Shown here: one piece after another, positions 1-8,508 of the stretch
How the letters are laid out: every line of letters begins with the position of its first letter
Numbering within the stretch: position 1 is the stretch's first letter
Assembly (NCBI RefSeq): GCF_036985505.1
Contig: NZ_BTGQ01000001.1
Coordinates: 310,001 to 374,000, forward strand
Source: Croceitalea sp947503285
GTDB taxonomy: Bacteria > Bacteroidota > Bacteroidia > Flavobacteriales > Flavobacteriaceae
DNA: 64,000 nt
Direction: 5' to 3'
Position numbers and translations under genes: made by a program
Notes under the pieces: model-generated
What the model saw: the letters and a program-made list of their open reading frames with translations, nothing else
Told to the model about the DNA's origin: nothing
Databases searched by the model: none

Positions 1-872
1 CCATTGTGCACTTGGGCATCGACCCGACGGGGCAGTACCTTATCAAAATCACGGAATACCGCACCCTTGTTTTTGGTCTTGGCCACATAAGTGGTGTCAA
101 TTTTCCAACTTAGGGGGTTGGTGACCAAAATAGAATCACCTAACGGACGGTCATCGGGTATGTACCCCTGTTTAAAAGTACGCCACGAAATGGTACAGTT
201 CAGACCATCCGCACTTTCGCAAGGCCAAATGGTCTTAAAATACTCTTTGGTAACGGGCATTCCTATCAGGTATGCTGCCACCAATTGCTGTTGCAACGGC
301 GTTCCATCAAAGAACTCTTTGATTAAAGGGGCAGCGTGTGTCGTACCTTGGCTATGGCTGGCGATAATTACCGGCCTACCGTTATTGTAGTATTTCAAAT
401 AGTGTTCAAAAGCATTTTTCACGTCTGCATAGGCAATGGCAAAAGCCTTTTTGGCCGATGCCTTGTCATCGGTATGAAAACTTCTCAAATGTGCTTGACG
501 GTATCTAGGCGCAAAAACACGCCCTGCAGCATTAAATGCACTGGCCTGAAACTTTATCGTTGAATTATCGACTTGGGTGTTTAAGACCGAATCCTTGATA
601 TTTGGGTTCCAAGGTAGGTTTTTGCCCTTTTCCTTGTATATGGTAGGATGTATAAAAAACACATCAGCTTCCAATTTATCTTGGGCGAGGGCATCAGATC
701 CTGGTATTAGATCGGCATTGTCACGTTTATCGGGGTGTGCCGCCCAATGGGTAAGATTTCCATAATCAATTTCACTTAAAGTTTCTTTTTTGGATGTGTT
801 GACTTGGCAAACGATATGGCTTGAGGTCAACAATAGCAGAATTGAGGCGTAGGAAGGGATATTTCGAATCAT
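1..872 (-). CDS. DUF3089-type alpha/beta hydrolase (3' end off the left edge)
   Basis: The reading frame runs open from an ATG at 870-872 to the left edge, about 290 residues without a stop. Residues 1-22 look like a Sec signal peptide, so the product is probably exported. The segment around residue 174 (I-I-A-S-H-S-Q-G-T) is a nucleophile elbow with Ser174 as the likely catalytic serine. The general pattern (HPT near the N-terminus, RYRQAHL, PCESADG) fits the DUF3089 family of alpha/beta hydrolases, whose substrates are largely unknown. The catalytic Asp and His would lie partly in the missing C-terminus. The gene is divergent from the M23 peptidase, with only 22 bases between the two ATGs. 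Confidence 0.8.
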   Translation of the reverse strand, partial: MIRNIPSYASILLLLTSSHIVCQVNTSKKETLSEIDYGNLTHWAAHPDKRDNADLIPGSDALAQDKLEADVFFIHPTIYKEKGKNLPWNPNIKDSVLNTQVDNSTIKFQASAFNAAGRVFAPRYRQAHLRSFHTDDKASAKKAFAIAYADVKNAFEHYLKYYNNGRPVIIASHSQGTTHAAPLIKEFFDGTPLQQQLVAAYLIGMPVTKEYFKTIWPCESADGLNCTISWRTFKQGYIPDDRPLGDSILVTNPLSWKIDTTYVAKTKNKGAVFRDFDKVLPRRVDAQVHN

Positions 873-894
873 ATTGTCTAAATTAGAAAAAGAA

Positions 895-1476
895 ATGATA
901 ACAAATACCACAAGACGCTTTTGGTTTGTACTACTTTCGAGTTTTGCATTTATGGTACGATACCGGTACTTTAAAAAATGGTTTTGGTTTCCAGTATTGA
1001 TCCTTCTACTGGGTTTTTTGATTCCGCAAGATCTCATAATCCCTGTAGATGGCGCAGCTACCAGTTCATGGCACAAAGATTCATTTTGGGCCTACCCATG
1101 GGGCAGTTCCATTACCCATAAGGGGATTGATATTTTTGCAGAGCGGGGTACTTCCGTCATTGCATCCACTAACGGAATCGTTATTTATACCTATGATGGG
1201 GGCAAGGGAGGAAAATCCGTCATGGTTTTGGGTCCCAAATGGCGGTTTCACTATTATGCCCATTTAGATGAAATACAAACATTTGCTTTAAAGCCCATAG
1301 CAAGAGGTGCCGCATTAGGCACCGTTGGCGACACCGGGAATGCGAAAGGGAAACCACCCCATTTGCATTACGCCATCACTACTCCTTTTCCTTATGCTCA
1401 TTTAAAGGATGATGAGGCCATTCAAGGTTGGAAAAAGATGTTTTATTTAAATCCCGATACTTGGTTACGACCTTAA
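895..1476 (+). CDS. M23 family metallopeptidase (LytM domain)
   Basis: Predicted 193-residue membrane-anchored peptidase. A hydrophobic segment at about residues 31-50 would anchor it in the inner membrane with the catalytic domain outside. The zinc-site motifs of peptidase family M23 are present: His75...Asp79 (HKGID) and the HxH motif at 156-158 (HLH), plus His123 (YAHLD). Family members cut cross-links or glycyl bonds in peptidoglycan. Here it could be a single-domain wall hydrolase. I chose the ATG at 895 over a TTG seven codons upstream, because the TTG would almost abut the divergent gene. It is followed 9 bases later by a small conserved gene. Confidence 0.85.
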   Translation: MITNTTRRFWFVLLSSFAFMVRYRYFKKWFWFPVLILLLGFLIPQDLIIPVDGAATSSWHKDSFWAYPWGSSITHKGIDIFAERGTSVIASTNGIVIYTYDGGKGGKSVMVLGPKWRFHYYAHLDEIQTFALKPIARGAALGTVGDTGNAKGKPPHLHYAITTPFPYAHLKDDEAIQGWKKMFYLNPDTWLRP

Positions 1477-1485
1477 TCTTTGGTT

Positions 1486-1791
1486 ATGAAAATCCCTAAA
1501 AACTATAAAGAATTTCAACTAACGTTTCAAAAGAAAGCCCCTGATACCAATTGGCCTGAATCCTTTCAAGCTTTATGGTTTGCTCCCAACGGAAATTGGG
1601 AGGCTTCCCATGCCATTGCACAAGATTTACATACTGAAATTGGCAGCTGGATACATGCCCATTTACATCGGGTAGAGGGTGATGAATTCAATGCGGGCTA
1701 TTGGTACCGACAGGCCAGAAGACCATTTTGTAGCACTTCTTTTTCAGATGAGATCAGGGAAATAGCGGCCGTGGTGTTGGCCCAAAATTAA
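1486..1791 (+). CDS. Small conserved protein of unknown function
   Basis: Predicted 101-residue soluble protein with no signal peptide or membrane segment. A central block, D-L-H-T-E-I-G-S-W-I-H-A-H-L-H-R followed by EGD..NA.YWY, is rich in His, Trp and Tyr. It resembles a short protein I recall from several bacterial phyla that has no assigned function. An ATG at 1486 is a better start than the in-frame TTG at 1480. It lies 9 bases after the M23 peptidase and is probably co-transcribed with it. Its function is unknown, and the conserved histidines suggest metal or nucleotide binding only weakly. Confidence 0.7.
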   Translation: MKIPKNYKEFQLTFQKKAPDTNWPESFQALWFAPNGNWEASHAIAQDLHTEIGSWIHAHLHRVEGDEFNAGYWYRQARRPFCSTSFSDEIREIAAVVLAQN

Positions 1792-1827
1792 TGGGGAATA
1801 CTTTTTAAATAGAATCTTCGGGTCAAG

Positions 1828-3660
1828 TCATTCTTCAATGGCCCCTTTCAACGATTCTACGCCACCAACGATAGGTAATTCTAGAACTGTTGCATCTAAA
1901 TCAATTGTTAGTTCTGTTCCTGGTTTTGGATGTAGGGTGAACTCTTTGTCACTTGAAAAGATCATCAACCCGATTTGTTGCCCTTTAGGTATGAGCTGAT
2001 CATCGGGCATTAAATCGAAAGAAATCTCATAAAATTTACCCGGTTTCAAGGGTTCGCCTTGCGTCAATGATGTATGGTTCTGTGGGTCTGCCCACCCTCG
2101 CGTAATGATGTTGTCGGTTATTTTTGCTTTAGGGTCATCATTCCAAGGCAATGAGACCAACCAAACCGAGAGGTTTGCCGCGGGCTTGCTCGAGGCCAGT
2201 TTTATGGTCACTCTTGGGGTGCCCGATATATGAAGGTCTTGTTTTAATTCAGTTGTTGCATAAAGTAAGCGATGTTTTGAGTTTTGTGCTATTGCCAGGT
2301 CTTTGCCAGAAATAGTAAAATCATCCACAAGGGTTTCCGTTCCCTGCTTCTCTACTTTTTGTAAGCTTAAGTTTCCGACCGCAGCACCTCCGGAAGTTAG
2401 GTTCAAAATTACTTTTTCCGCTTTGGGATTCGGATAATCGGCATAAGACGTTGGGTTTTCCTGTTTGTCATTTTCACGTACTATCCATGCCTTGGGGTCG
2501 TTTTCAACACCATTTTCAACACCGTGCAAGTAACGGGTGAACCATCGATTCATCAGTTTGAGGGGTGGCGGTCCGCCATGTCCATTTTGATGGTAATAGA
2601 CTTGGATGGGCAACCCTTTTTCTTTCGCGGCTTTATAAATACGATAGCTATGTTCTGGCATTACATTCCAATCATTAAAGCCATGTGACATTAGCAGGGC
2701 AGCTTTCATTGGCCCCATATCGTTCAGATAATCCCTGCCCGCCCAGAAATCATTGTAATCTCCGGTGATACGGTCCATATTGTCCTTCATTTCCGTATCC
2801 CTGATTTTTTTATTGTTGTGCTCACGTTTTGATTCATCGCCACTATGGATGAAATCGTAAAGTACGTCGATATCCTCGCCAAGATATCCCCCGGGCGAAC
2901 GTACCAAACCGTTGGATCGGTAATAGTGATAATATGAGGTGTTCGGGGCTATAGGTATTATGGCCTCTAGACCATCTACACCTGTGGTGGCAGCAGCTAG
3001 GGGAATGGTTCCGTTGTACGAGGTACCTGTCATGCCAACTTTTCCGGTGGTCCAATACGCTTCTACCGTCTGGTCGCCATAAAGTTCGGTATAGCCTTTC
3101 GCTCGGCCGTTTAGCCAATCTATGACCGCTTTTGGGGCCAGTGATTCATTGTCTCCACCAACTGTGGGGGCCCCTTGTGAAAGACCGGTACCGGGTGAAG
3201 AAGAATGCACGACGATATATCCCCTAGGAATCCATTTGTTGATATGCGAATTTGAAATGATGGGGCGTTCCCCTTTTCGTCTGACCTCAGGGTGGATACG
3301 CTCCTCTGGTAGTTCACCCAGCTCATGTTCCACATTCCAAAATAATCCTTCTACAAAAGGCGCAACTCCGGCAAAATAGGGACTAGAAACATAAATCACC
3401 GGTAATTTTAGATCTTCTGATTCTGTTTGTTCAGGTCTAGTGACCGATACATGCATCCGGTCCAATTTACCATCCCCATCCGTGTCAAATTCGGTCTCCA
3501 CAAAAAGATCGTGTCGTATCCATTTCGAGGGATCTTTAAATCCGTCAACGACCTGTGCTTCACCATTTTCAAATATGGGAACCGTTTTTGAATCGGTCTG
3601 GGCATTTAGTGATAGCATTGGGGTAGCCAGTAGAAATACCAAAAGGGAAAAGCTTCTCAT
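1828..3660 (-). CDS. Xaa-Pro dipeptidyl-peptidase / S15 family hydrolase
   Basis: The 610-residue product starts with a Sec signal peptide (residues 1-20, ending at L-N-A). The catalytic alpha/beta-hydrolase core has Ser214 in GTSYNG, Asp330 in GFNDW and His361 in GHGG, the triad order of family S15 (CocE/NonD and Xaa-Pro dipeptidyl-peptidases). The region from about residue 400 to the end is the C-terminal jelly-roll (X-Pro_dipept_C) domain. It probably releases X-Pro dipeptides from peptides in the periplasm or outside the cell, but CocE-type ester hydrolysis cannot be excluded. It is convergent with the small gene ending at 1791. Confidence 0.88.
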   Translation of the reverse strand: MRSFSLLVFLLATPMLSLNAQTDSKTVPIFENGEAQVVDGFKDPSKWIRHDLFVETEFDTDGDGKLDRMHVSVTRPEQTESEDLKLPVIYVSSPYFAGVAPFVEGLFWNVEHELGELPEERIHPEVRRKGERPIISNSHINKWIPRGYIVVHSSSPGTGLSQGAPTVGGDNESLAPKAVIDWLNGRAKGYTELYGDQTVEAYWTTGKVGMTGTSYNGTIPLAAATTGVDGLEAIIPIAPNTSYYHYYRSNGLVRSPGGYLGEDIDVLYDFIHSGDESKREHNNKKIRDTEMKDNMDRITGDYNDFWAGRDYLNDMGPMKAALLMSHGFNDWNVMPEHSYRIYKAAKEKGLPIQVYYHQNGHGGPPPLKLMNRWFTRYLHGVENGVENDPKAWIVRENDKQENPTSYADYPNPKAEKVILNLTSGGAAVGNLSLQKVEKQGTETLVDDFTISGKDLAIAQNSKHRLLYATTELKQDLHISGTPRVTIKLASSKPAANLSVWLVSLPWNDDPKAKITDNIITRGWADPQNHTSLTQGEPLKPGKFYEISFDLMPDDQLIPKGQQIGLMIFSSDKEFTLHPKPGTELTIDLDATVLELPIVGGVESLKGAIEE

Positions 3661-3970
3661 GAACTCGATGTGTTTGTTTAGCCCTAAAAATAAGCAATAG
3701 CCAAAAGAATTATGGACTTATGATAAAAATACCTATGATAACGGGAGTTTCGATTTGAGATTTGTCCTTTAAAAAGGATAAAGACCAATAAATTCAACAG
3801 CGGTCACCTCGAGCGCCTGTCTTCCGACAAGGCAGGCTCGACCTGAAAGTAAAATATAAACCATTGAAAATCAAAATAAGCTATTGAAAGTCTATGTCGA
3901 ACTTACGTTATGTTAATCTCAGTTAGGTGACCTTCGTGAGTCAAAACCGGGTATACAATTGAGGTGATTA
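3661..3970. other. 310-base intergenic region
   Basis: No coding frame is convincing here. It holds the upstream region of the S15 peptidase gene and the downstream region of the endonuclease/exonuclease/phosphatase gene, plus the inverted-repeat element listed separately at 3802-3932. Confidence 0.6.
3802..3932. repeat. REP-like palindromic intergenic element
   Basis: An 8-bp perfect terminal inverted repeat, GGTCACCT at 3802-3809 and AGGTGACC at 3925-3932, encloses 115 bases. Just inside the left arm is an imperfect hairpin of about 37 bases: TCGAGC (3809-3814) pairs with GCTCGA (3836-3841), and inner CCTG pairs with CAGG. It is GC-rich compared with the surrounding DNA. The pattern resembles short interspersed palindromes in Bacteroidota intergenic regions. 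No second copy was noticed in this window, so repeat status is inferred. Confidence 0.45.
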
Positions 3971-5005
3971 TTAGATGGGCCTATATTCAAAAGTGGCCTT
4001 GACTATACCATGGTCCGTGGTGCCCGATAATTTGTGGGCATCATTATCGAGGTGGTCGTTCACGATTTCCATTCCCTTATATGCCCAAATACGTTTTCTT
4101 GAGCTATCGTAGAATTCTTGGGAAACCAAAATATGATCCAGGGATTCTTTGGTGTTTTGATAAACGTGGGTATAATAAACGTCACGTAAACTTCGGTACT
4201 CTTGTAAGGTGGCAACGGTATAGAGGCCGGTATCAGAGCCCCCTTTTGAAAGGCCACTTAACAAATAATTGGGTTGCCCGGTCAAGATGTTCATGGTGTT
4301 GCTCAGTTGCGCATCGTTGATATCGCCCATGACGACCAAAGGATTGTCGTTACCTTTGATTTCTTCAATAATCAACATGCGCAAGGCCGCAGCTTCGGCC
4401 GATCGTCTAATGGTACTTATCGTAGCGCCTAATGCAGTAGCATGCTTTTTATAGAAATCGACATCATCACGGTACCACCCTTCGCGCCACAATTGTGTCG
4501 GTGATTTCGATTTTAAATGGGCAACGTAAACTGATATTTCCTTACCGTCAGAACGTGGTTTGATCTTGAAGTTTAGGGTAGGTCTCGAAAATTTGTTTAT
4601 TGCAATGGATATATCGGGTGTTTGGTCATCGTCGCCAGAACTTTCCAACCGCATCTTATCTGGAAAATTAACGATCCAATTGGGAGTACCCTGCAAAAGC
4701 CCTTTCTTTACGGCGGCAGCACAAATGATTTTAGTATTGCCATGATTATCAGGCAGCAACAAATCATAATCTGCCATCAAATCGGCTTCTTCAAATAGGG
4801 CTGTCAAGGCATCCTTATGCCAAAGCTCTTGAAAACCCCATACCTTGGCATCCGTATTTTTGATAATATTTGCTGACCACGTGATCTTCTTATCATATTC
4901 CGCTTGACTCCATCCATCGGCATCCCTATATATACGGTTTCCAGGAGTATGTAGATTGTACAAATTGAAAGTAGCAAAACTCAGTTGTGTCCTTCGGGCC
5001 ATCAT
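3971..5005 (-). CDS. Endonuclease/exonuclease/phosphatase (EEP) fold protein
   Basis: The 344-residue protein has the EEP superfamily active-site series: Asn14 (ATFNLYN), Glu60 (FQEL), His163 (AHLKSK), Asp228-Asn230 (GDIND) and Asp331-His332 near the C-terminus (TTDHG). These coordinate Mg2+ for phosphodiester or phosphomonoester hydrolysis. It has no signal peptide, so it is likely cytoplasmic. The substrate (DNA, RNA, lipid or inositol phosphate) cannot be told from sequence. Translation could begin at Met1 or Met2. It lies alone, about 200 bases downstream of the nucleotidase pair on the same strand. Confidence 0.8.
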   Translation of the reverse strand: MMARRTQLSFATFNLYNLHTPGNRIYRDADGWSQAEYDKKITWSANIIKNTDAKVWGFQELWHKDALTALFEEADLMADYDLLLPDNHGNTKIICAAAVKKGLLQGTPNWIVNFPDKMRLESSGDDDQTPDISIAINKFSRPTLNFKIKPRSDGKEISVYVAHLKSKSPTQLWREGWYRDDVDFYKKHATALGATISTIRRSAEAAALRMLIIEEIKGNDNPLVVMGDINDAQLSNTMNILTGQPNYLLSGLSKGGSDTGLYTVATLQEYRSLRDVYYTHVYQNTKESLDHILVSQEFYDSSRKRIWAYKGMEIVNDHLDNDAHKLSGTTDHGIVKATFEYRPI

Positions 5006-5216
5006 TTTGTTTTTAAGGTGAATTAGCTGTTACATAAAGCCTATAAGTTAAGTTTTTACTTACAGTGATACATATCTTTTTGTAAGGATTTACTTCATTA
5101 TTGTATGCTTGGCAGCCACTATTCCATAATTGGCAATACGAGGTATGTGAAGATGGTAATCTTAAAATGAAACAGGTACCGTATGTCCGTTCAGAACATG
5201 ATGCTATCTAAGACGA

Positions 5217-6131
5217 CTACACCGAAATACTGATACCATCTACAGAAATATGCTTGCTAGCATCAAAGTAAAAATCAATCCGTCCTAAATTCAGGCCATA
5301 GCAGCCTACCTGATTCACTAAAACGGGCATCCCCATTTTGTTGTTGAAAACATGGGGTTTCTCTAGAAACGTATGTGTATGGCCCCCGATAATTAGGTTA
5401 GTGTATGAGGTTTTTTGTGCCAGACGCACGTCATCGGGCCGATTCGGATTTCCGTCATAGTCATAGCCTAAATGGGATAAGCATACAATAATATCACAAT
5501 GCTCTTCATTTTTTAGCCGACGCTCGATATCAAAAGCTACATCATAAGGATGTTCATACTGGGTTTCTTTGTAGAGCTTTTTGGTTACTAACCCGTCGAG
5601 GGCAATGCCCAAGCCATAAACACCGATTTTAATACCGTCAATAAGATAGGTCTGGTAAGGTTTTACTAAACCGTCCATCACGGTATTGGTAAAATCATAA
5701 TTGGCCGATATCAATTCAAATTGGGCATGGGGCATTTGGGCAAGAAGTCCATCGATACCATTGTCAAAGTCATGGTTACCTATGGTAGCGGCATCGTATT
5801 TGAGCATACTCATCAACTTGAATTCCAATTCCCCACCATAAAAATTGAAATAGGGGGTCCCTTGAAAAATATCGCCGGCATCGAATAATAGGGTATTTGG
5901 GTTTTCATGGCGTATTCGTTCTACCAAACTTGCCCTTCGCGCCAAGCCCCCTAGGTTGGCGTAACGTGAATGATCGCTGGGGAACGGGTCGATATGACTA
6001 TGCACGTCATTGGTATGCAATATCGTTAGATGCTTTTTGCCTACTGTTGTGCAAGAATTCAAAGCCAATCCGCCAAGCCCCAACAACGTACTGGAAGCAG
6101 CGGTTTTTGTAATAAAAGAACGTCGTCGCAT
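5217..6131 (-). CDS. 5'-nucleotidase metallophosphatase domain protein
   Basis: The 304-residue product is the N-terminal (calcineurin-like phosphoesterase) half of a UshA/5'-nucleotidase. Metal-binding motifs are visible: TNDVHSH near residue 40, DAGD near 80, GNHDFDNG near 120 and GGHTHT near 255. The first residues (MRRRSFITKTA...) have a basic run, a hydrophobic stretch and an LNSC lipobox, so it is probably a lipoprotein; a Tat-like signal is possible because the run is arginine-rich. The ATG at 6131 is chosen because further upstream the frame overlaps the preceding gene. It follows the C-terminal-domain gene with one base between. It probably dephosphorylates nucleotides in the periplasm. 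Confidence 0.88.
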   Translation of the reverse strand: MRRRSFITKTAASSTLLGLGGLALNSCTTVGKKHLTILHTNDVHSHIDPFPSDHSRYANLGGLARRASLVERIRHENPNTLLFDAGDIFQGTPYFNFYGGELEFKLMSMLKYDAATIGNHDFDNGIDGLLAQMPHAQFELISANYDFTNTVMDGLVKPYQTYLIDGIKIGVYGLGIALDGLVTKKLYKETQYEHPYDVAFDIERRLKNEEHCDIIVCLSHLGYDYDGNPNRPDDVRLAQKTSYTNLIIGGHTHTFLEKPHVFNNKMGMPVLVNQVGCYGLNLGRIDFYFDASKHISVDGISISV

Positions 6132-6132
6132 A

Positions 6133-6897
6133 TTAGTTGAGTTGAATAAAACGGTCATCGACCGTTGCCTTGATGGTATCTGTTTTTTTGAAGTAGTCAA
6201 TAATGGCGTTTCGCACTAAATAATCGGTAGAGGTAACTGCCGTTCGGTTTTTGAAAAAACCCATATCATCACCGCCCTGTACCAAATAATCGTTACTGGC
6301 TACGTAATACGTGCTATTTTCGTCAAAAGGTTTACCATTAATATGGGCCTTTACAATGTTTCTTGAGGCATCAATAACCAATTTCATATTTGAAATAGGG
6401 TGGGCCCTACCAGATCTTGCTAAAAAATCCAACAGGTCCTTAACTGCTTTCCCATTCATTTCTACGATGGCGATATAATTCTCAAAAGGCATGATTTGAT
6501 AAGCGGTTCTTGCATTTACATGGCCTTTTGAAATGATGGAGCGTATACCTCCATGGTTAAGCACTACGAAATCAATGGATTTTCCGGTTCTGGATTCAAA
6601 AATGGGATTCGCCTGTGCCGAAACGACATCGGCCATAAAATTACCGGCCGAAGTATTCAATTTGCCATCGTCTTTAACAAGGGTTTTAGGCACATAGGCC
6701 AGGGTACTATCCAATATGGTATTGATACGGTCACGATAAGGGGCAACAAAGTCCTGTATGGAATCTACGACCTGTAGTGTTTTGCCAATGGGCAATTGTT
6801 TTGCAGTGATATGTGATGGATTCCCTGCCTTGTTCGAGCAGGAATATAATGCTAGAAATGTTACAAATACAACAAATTGTTTTATTTTTAAAAGCAT
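6133..6897 (-). CDS. 5'-nucleotidase C-terminal domain lipoprotein
   Basis: The 254-residue lipoprotein (lipobox LYSC, Cys20) consists of just the substrate-binding C-terminal domain of 5'-nucleotidases. Family motifs include NHGGIR (114-119), MPFEN and NDYLVQGGDDM near residues 205-215; the aromatic residue after the last motif stacks on the nucleoside base in UshA-type enzymes. It contains no metallophosphatase motifs. The gene stops one base before the start of the metallophosphatase-domain gene, so the two are almost certainly co-translated and may assemble into one enzyme. In the fused enzymes this domain is C-terminal, yet here its gene comes first. Confidence 0.88.
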   Translation of the reverse strand: MLLKIKQFVVFVTFLALYSCSNKAGNPSHITAKQLPIGKTLQVVDSIQDFVAPYRDRINTILDSTLAYVPKTLVKDDGKLNTSAGNFMADVVSAQANPIFESRTGKSIDFVVLNHGGIRSIISKGHVNARTAYQIMPFENYIAIVEMNGKAVKDLLDFLARSGRAHPISNMKLVIDASRNIVKAHINGKPFDENSTYYVASNDYLVQGGDDMGFFKNRTAVTSTDYLVRNAIIDYFKKTDTIKATVDDRFIQLN

Positions 6898-6938
6898 ATT
6901 CCGTTTTATCTTCGCTACAGGAAAGCGAGTATATTAAT

Positions 6939-6946
6939 TACATTTG
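6939..6946 (+). promoter_or_regulatory. Likely -7 element for the DUF6913 gene
   Basis: TACATTTG matches the Bacteroidota -7 consensus TAnnTTTG, 20 bases before the ATG at 6966. A clear TTG -33 element at the usual spacing is not seen. Confidence 0.4.
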
Positions 6947-6965
6947 CAAAAATGCAGAATTGTAA

Positions 6966-7502
6966 ATGATATTTCGTTCCATACAGGATAAATTTAAGGT
7001 TAAGTCAAGTCTAAAGTATTTAGAGGATGAGTTGGTAAAATCAAAAGTACCTACGAATCGGGAAAAGGGCATTAAGGCTGTGGCGTGTGTTGTTGACATG
7101 GATAACTTTCCGAATGCGGAAATGCTCAATGAGCTTCGGAATGATTTTTCACTGGCACCCAATGCCATACAGATTATCGGTTACAAAAGGGGGGAAGACA
7201 AGAATACTCCATTTTCCATACAATTTTTCACCGATAAGGATATGGGTTGGAATGGTTCGATAGAGAATAGCCATGTTGCCGAATTCATCAGTAGGGAATA
7301 CGATCTTCTATTGAATTATTACAATGAGGACCGTCTTATGCTCAAGCTGTTATCGGTAAAGGTACATGCCCGTTTGCGCGTAGGTTTTGTTGGTGTAGAT
7401 GCTAAAATCAACGATTTGATGTTCCATACGGACTTGAAAGACTTTAAAATGTTCAAAAGTGAATTGAGAAAGTATTTAAAAGTGTTTAAAGAAATTGAAT
7501 GA
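6966..7502 (+). CDS. DUF6913-like protein of unknown function
   Basis: The predicted protein has 178 residues, is soluble and has no signal peptide. Segments such as VACVVDMDNFPNAE and the C-terminal K-x-F-K-S-E-L-R-K-Y-L resemble the DUF6913 family of Flavobacteria. No catalytic motif is recognisable. The stop codon overlaps the start of dapA (ATGATG junction), which implies translational coupling and perhaps a cell-wall or lysine-related role, but that is inference from position only. Confidence 0.7.
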   Translation: MIFRSIQDKFKVKSSLKYLEDELVKSKVPTNREKGIKAVACVVDMDNFPNAEMLNELRNDFSLAPNAIQIIGYKRGEDKNTPFSIQFFTDKDMGWNGSIENSHVAEFISREYDLLLNYYNEDRLMLKLLSVKVHARLRVGFVGVDAKINDLMFHTDLKDFKMFKSELRKYLKVFKEIE

Positions 7503-8392
7503 TGGAACAATTTGTTGGTACCGGGGTTGCTTTGATTACCCCTTTTGATAGTGACGGAAGGGTCGATGTTGGGGCATTACAGCGTATTGTGGAATATCAG
7601 ATCGCCGGTGGAATCGATTATCTTGTGGTCATGGGTACTACTGCCGAATCCGCTACATTGACCAAATCTGAAAAAGCCTTGGTCATGGGTGCCGTCTCAA
7701 AAACCAATGCTGGCCGCTTACCCCTTGTTTTCGGGGTTGGCGGTAATAATACCCATGCCTTGGTAGAAGAATTACGGCAAACCGATTTCATGGACTATGA
7801 GGCCATACTATCTGTATCACCTGCCTACAGCAAGCCTACGCAAGAGGGTATATATCAGCACTTCAAAGCATTGGCACTTGCTTCACCGTTACCGATTATC
7901 TTATACAACGTGCCTTCTAGAACAGGTAGTAATATGCTGCCGGAAACTACCTTAAGATTAGCCCGTGATTTTGAGAATATCATTGGAATCAAAGAGGCCT
8001 CAGGCGATATGTTGCAGCTGGATCAGATATTTCAAAACAAACCCAGTGACTTCCATTTGATTTCAGGGGATGATTTCACTGCCCTTGCAACAGTACTTGC
8101 AGGGGGTTCTGGGGTGATTTCGGTTTTAGGACAGGGATTACCCAAAGCATTTTCAAGAATGATCACTCTAGGGCTACGGGGTGAATCGGAAACTGCCTAT
8201 GAAATCCACCAAACCTTATTGAATGGCATGCACCTGATATTTGAAGAGGGGAATCCCGCGGGAATAAAAGTGATTATGGAGCATTACGATCTCTCCACGG
8301 ATACCGTTCGGTTGCCCTTGGTAAAAGCCAGCACCGATTTGAAGAAAAGAATCAAGACTTTTTTGAAATCCACACATTTGGTTACTGCTTGA
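7502..8392 (+). CDS. dapA: 4-hydroxy-tetrahydrodipicolinate synthase
   Basis: DapA condenses pyruvate with aspartate semialdehyde in the diaminopimelate/lysine pathway. The 296-residue length is normal. Family features: GTGVALITPF at the N-terminus, GTTAES (phosphate-binding TTxES variant), the conserved Tyr in YNVPSRTG, and the Schiff-base lysine in GIKEASGD near residue 160. The second ATG of the ATGATG pair at 7499 is preferred, giving MEQF as in relatives. It supplies meso-diaminopimelate for peptidoglycan and lysine for protein. Confidence 0.95.
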   Translation: MEQFVGTGVALITPFDSDGRVDVGALQRIVEYQIAGGIDYLVVMGTTAESATLTKSEKALVMGAVSKTNAGRLPLVFGVGGNNTHALVEELRQTDFMDYEAILSVSPAYSKPTQEGIYQHFKALALASPLPIILYNVPSRTGSNMLPETTLRLARDFENIIGIKEASGDMLQLDQIFQNKPSDFHLISGDDFTALATVLAGGSGVISVLGQGLPKAFSRMITLGLRGESETAYEIHQTLLNGMHLIFEEGNPAGIKVIMEHYDLSTDTVRLPLVKASTDLKKRIKTFLKSTHLVTA

Positions 8393-8462
8393 TTGCGTTA
8401 AATTTTGCCCAAAACCATTGGGTTGGCTTCAAATGTGGTTTAACTTTATTTTCTGTAATAAT

Positions 8463-8492
8463 TTTGAAATCGATTGATAATCACTAATTTTG
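8463..8492 (+). promoter_or_regulatory. Promoter of the bamD cluster
   Basis: TTTG at 8463-8466, an 18-base spacer and TAATTTTG at 8485-8492 form a full Bacteroidota-type promoter. Transcription would begin at about 8497-8500, that is, at or after the upstream ATG at 8497. Confidence 0.7.
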
Positions 8493-8508
8493 CAGGATGT
8501 TTTTGAAA

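Noticed and set aside
5086..5211. 41-codon open frame with protein-like composition between the EEP gene and the nucleotidase pair, plus strand
   Set aside because: It has no start codon until near its end, no promoter or ribosome site, and lies on the opposite strand to its neighbours. Chance is likelier than a gene remnant.
8401..8445. Possible weak terminator after dapA (CCCAA/TTGGG)
   Set aside because: The stem has only 5 bp and no T-run follows.
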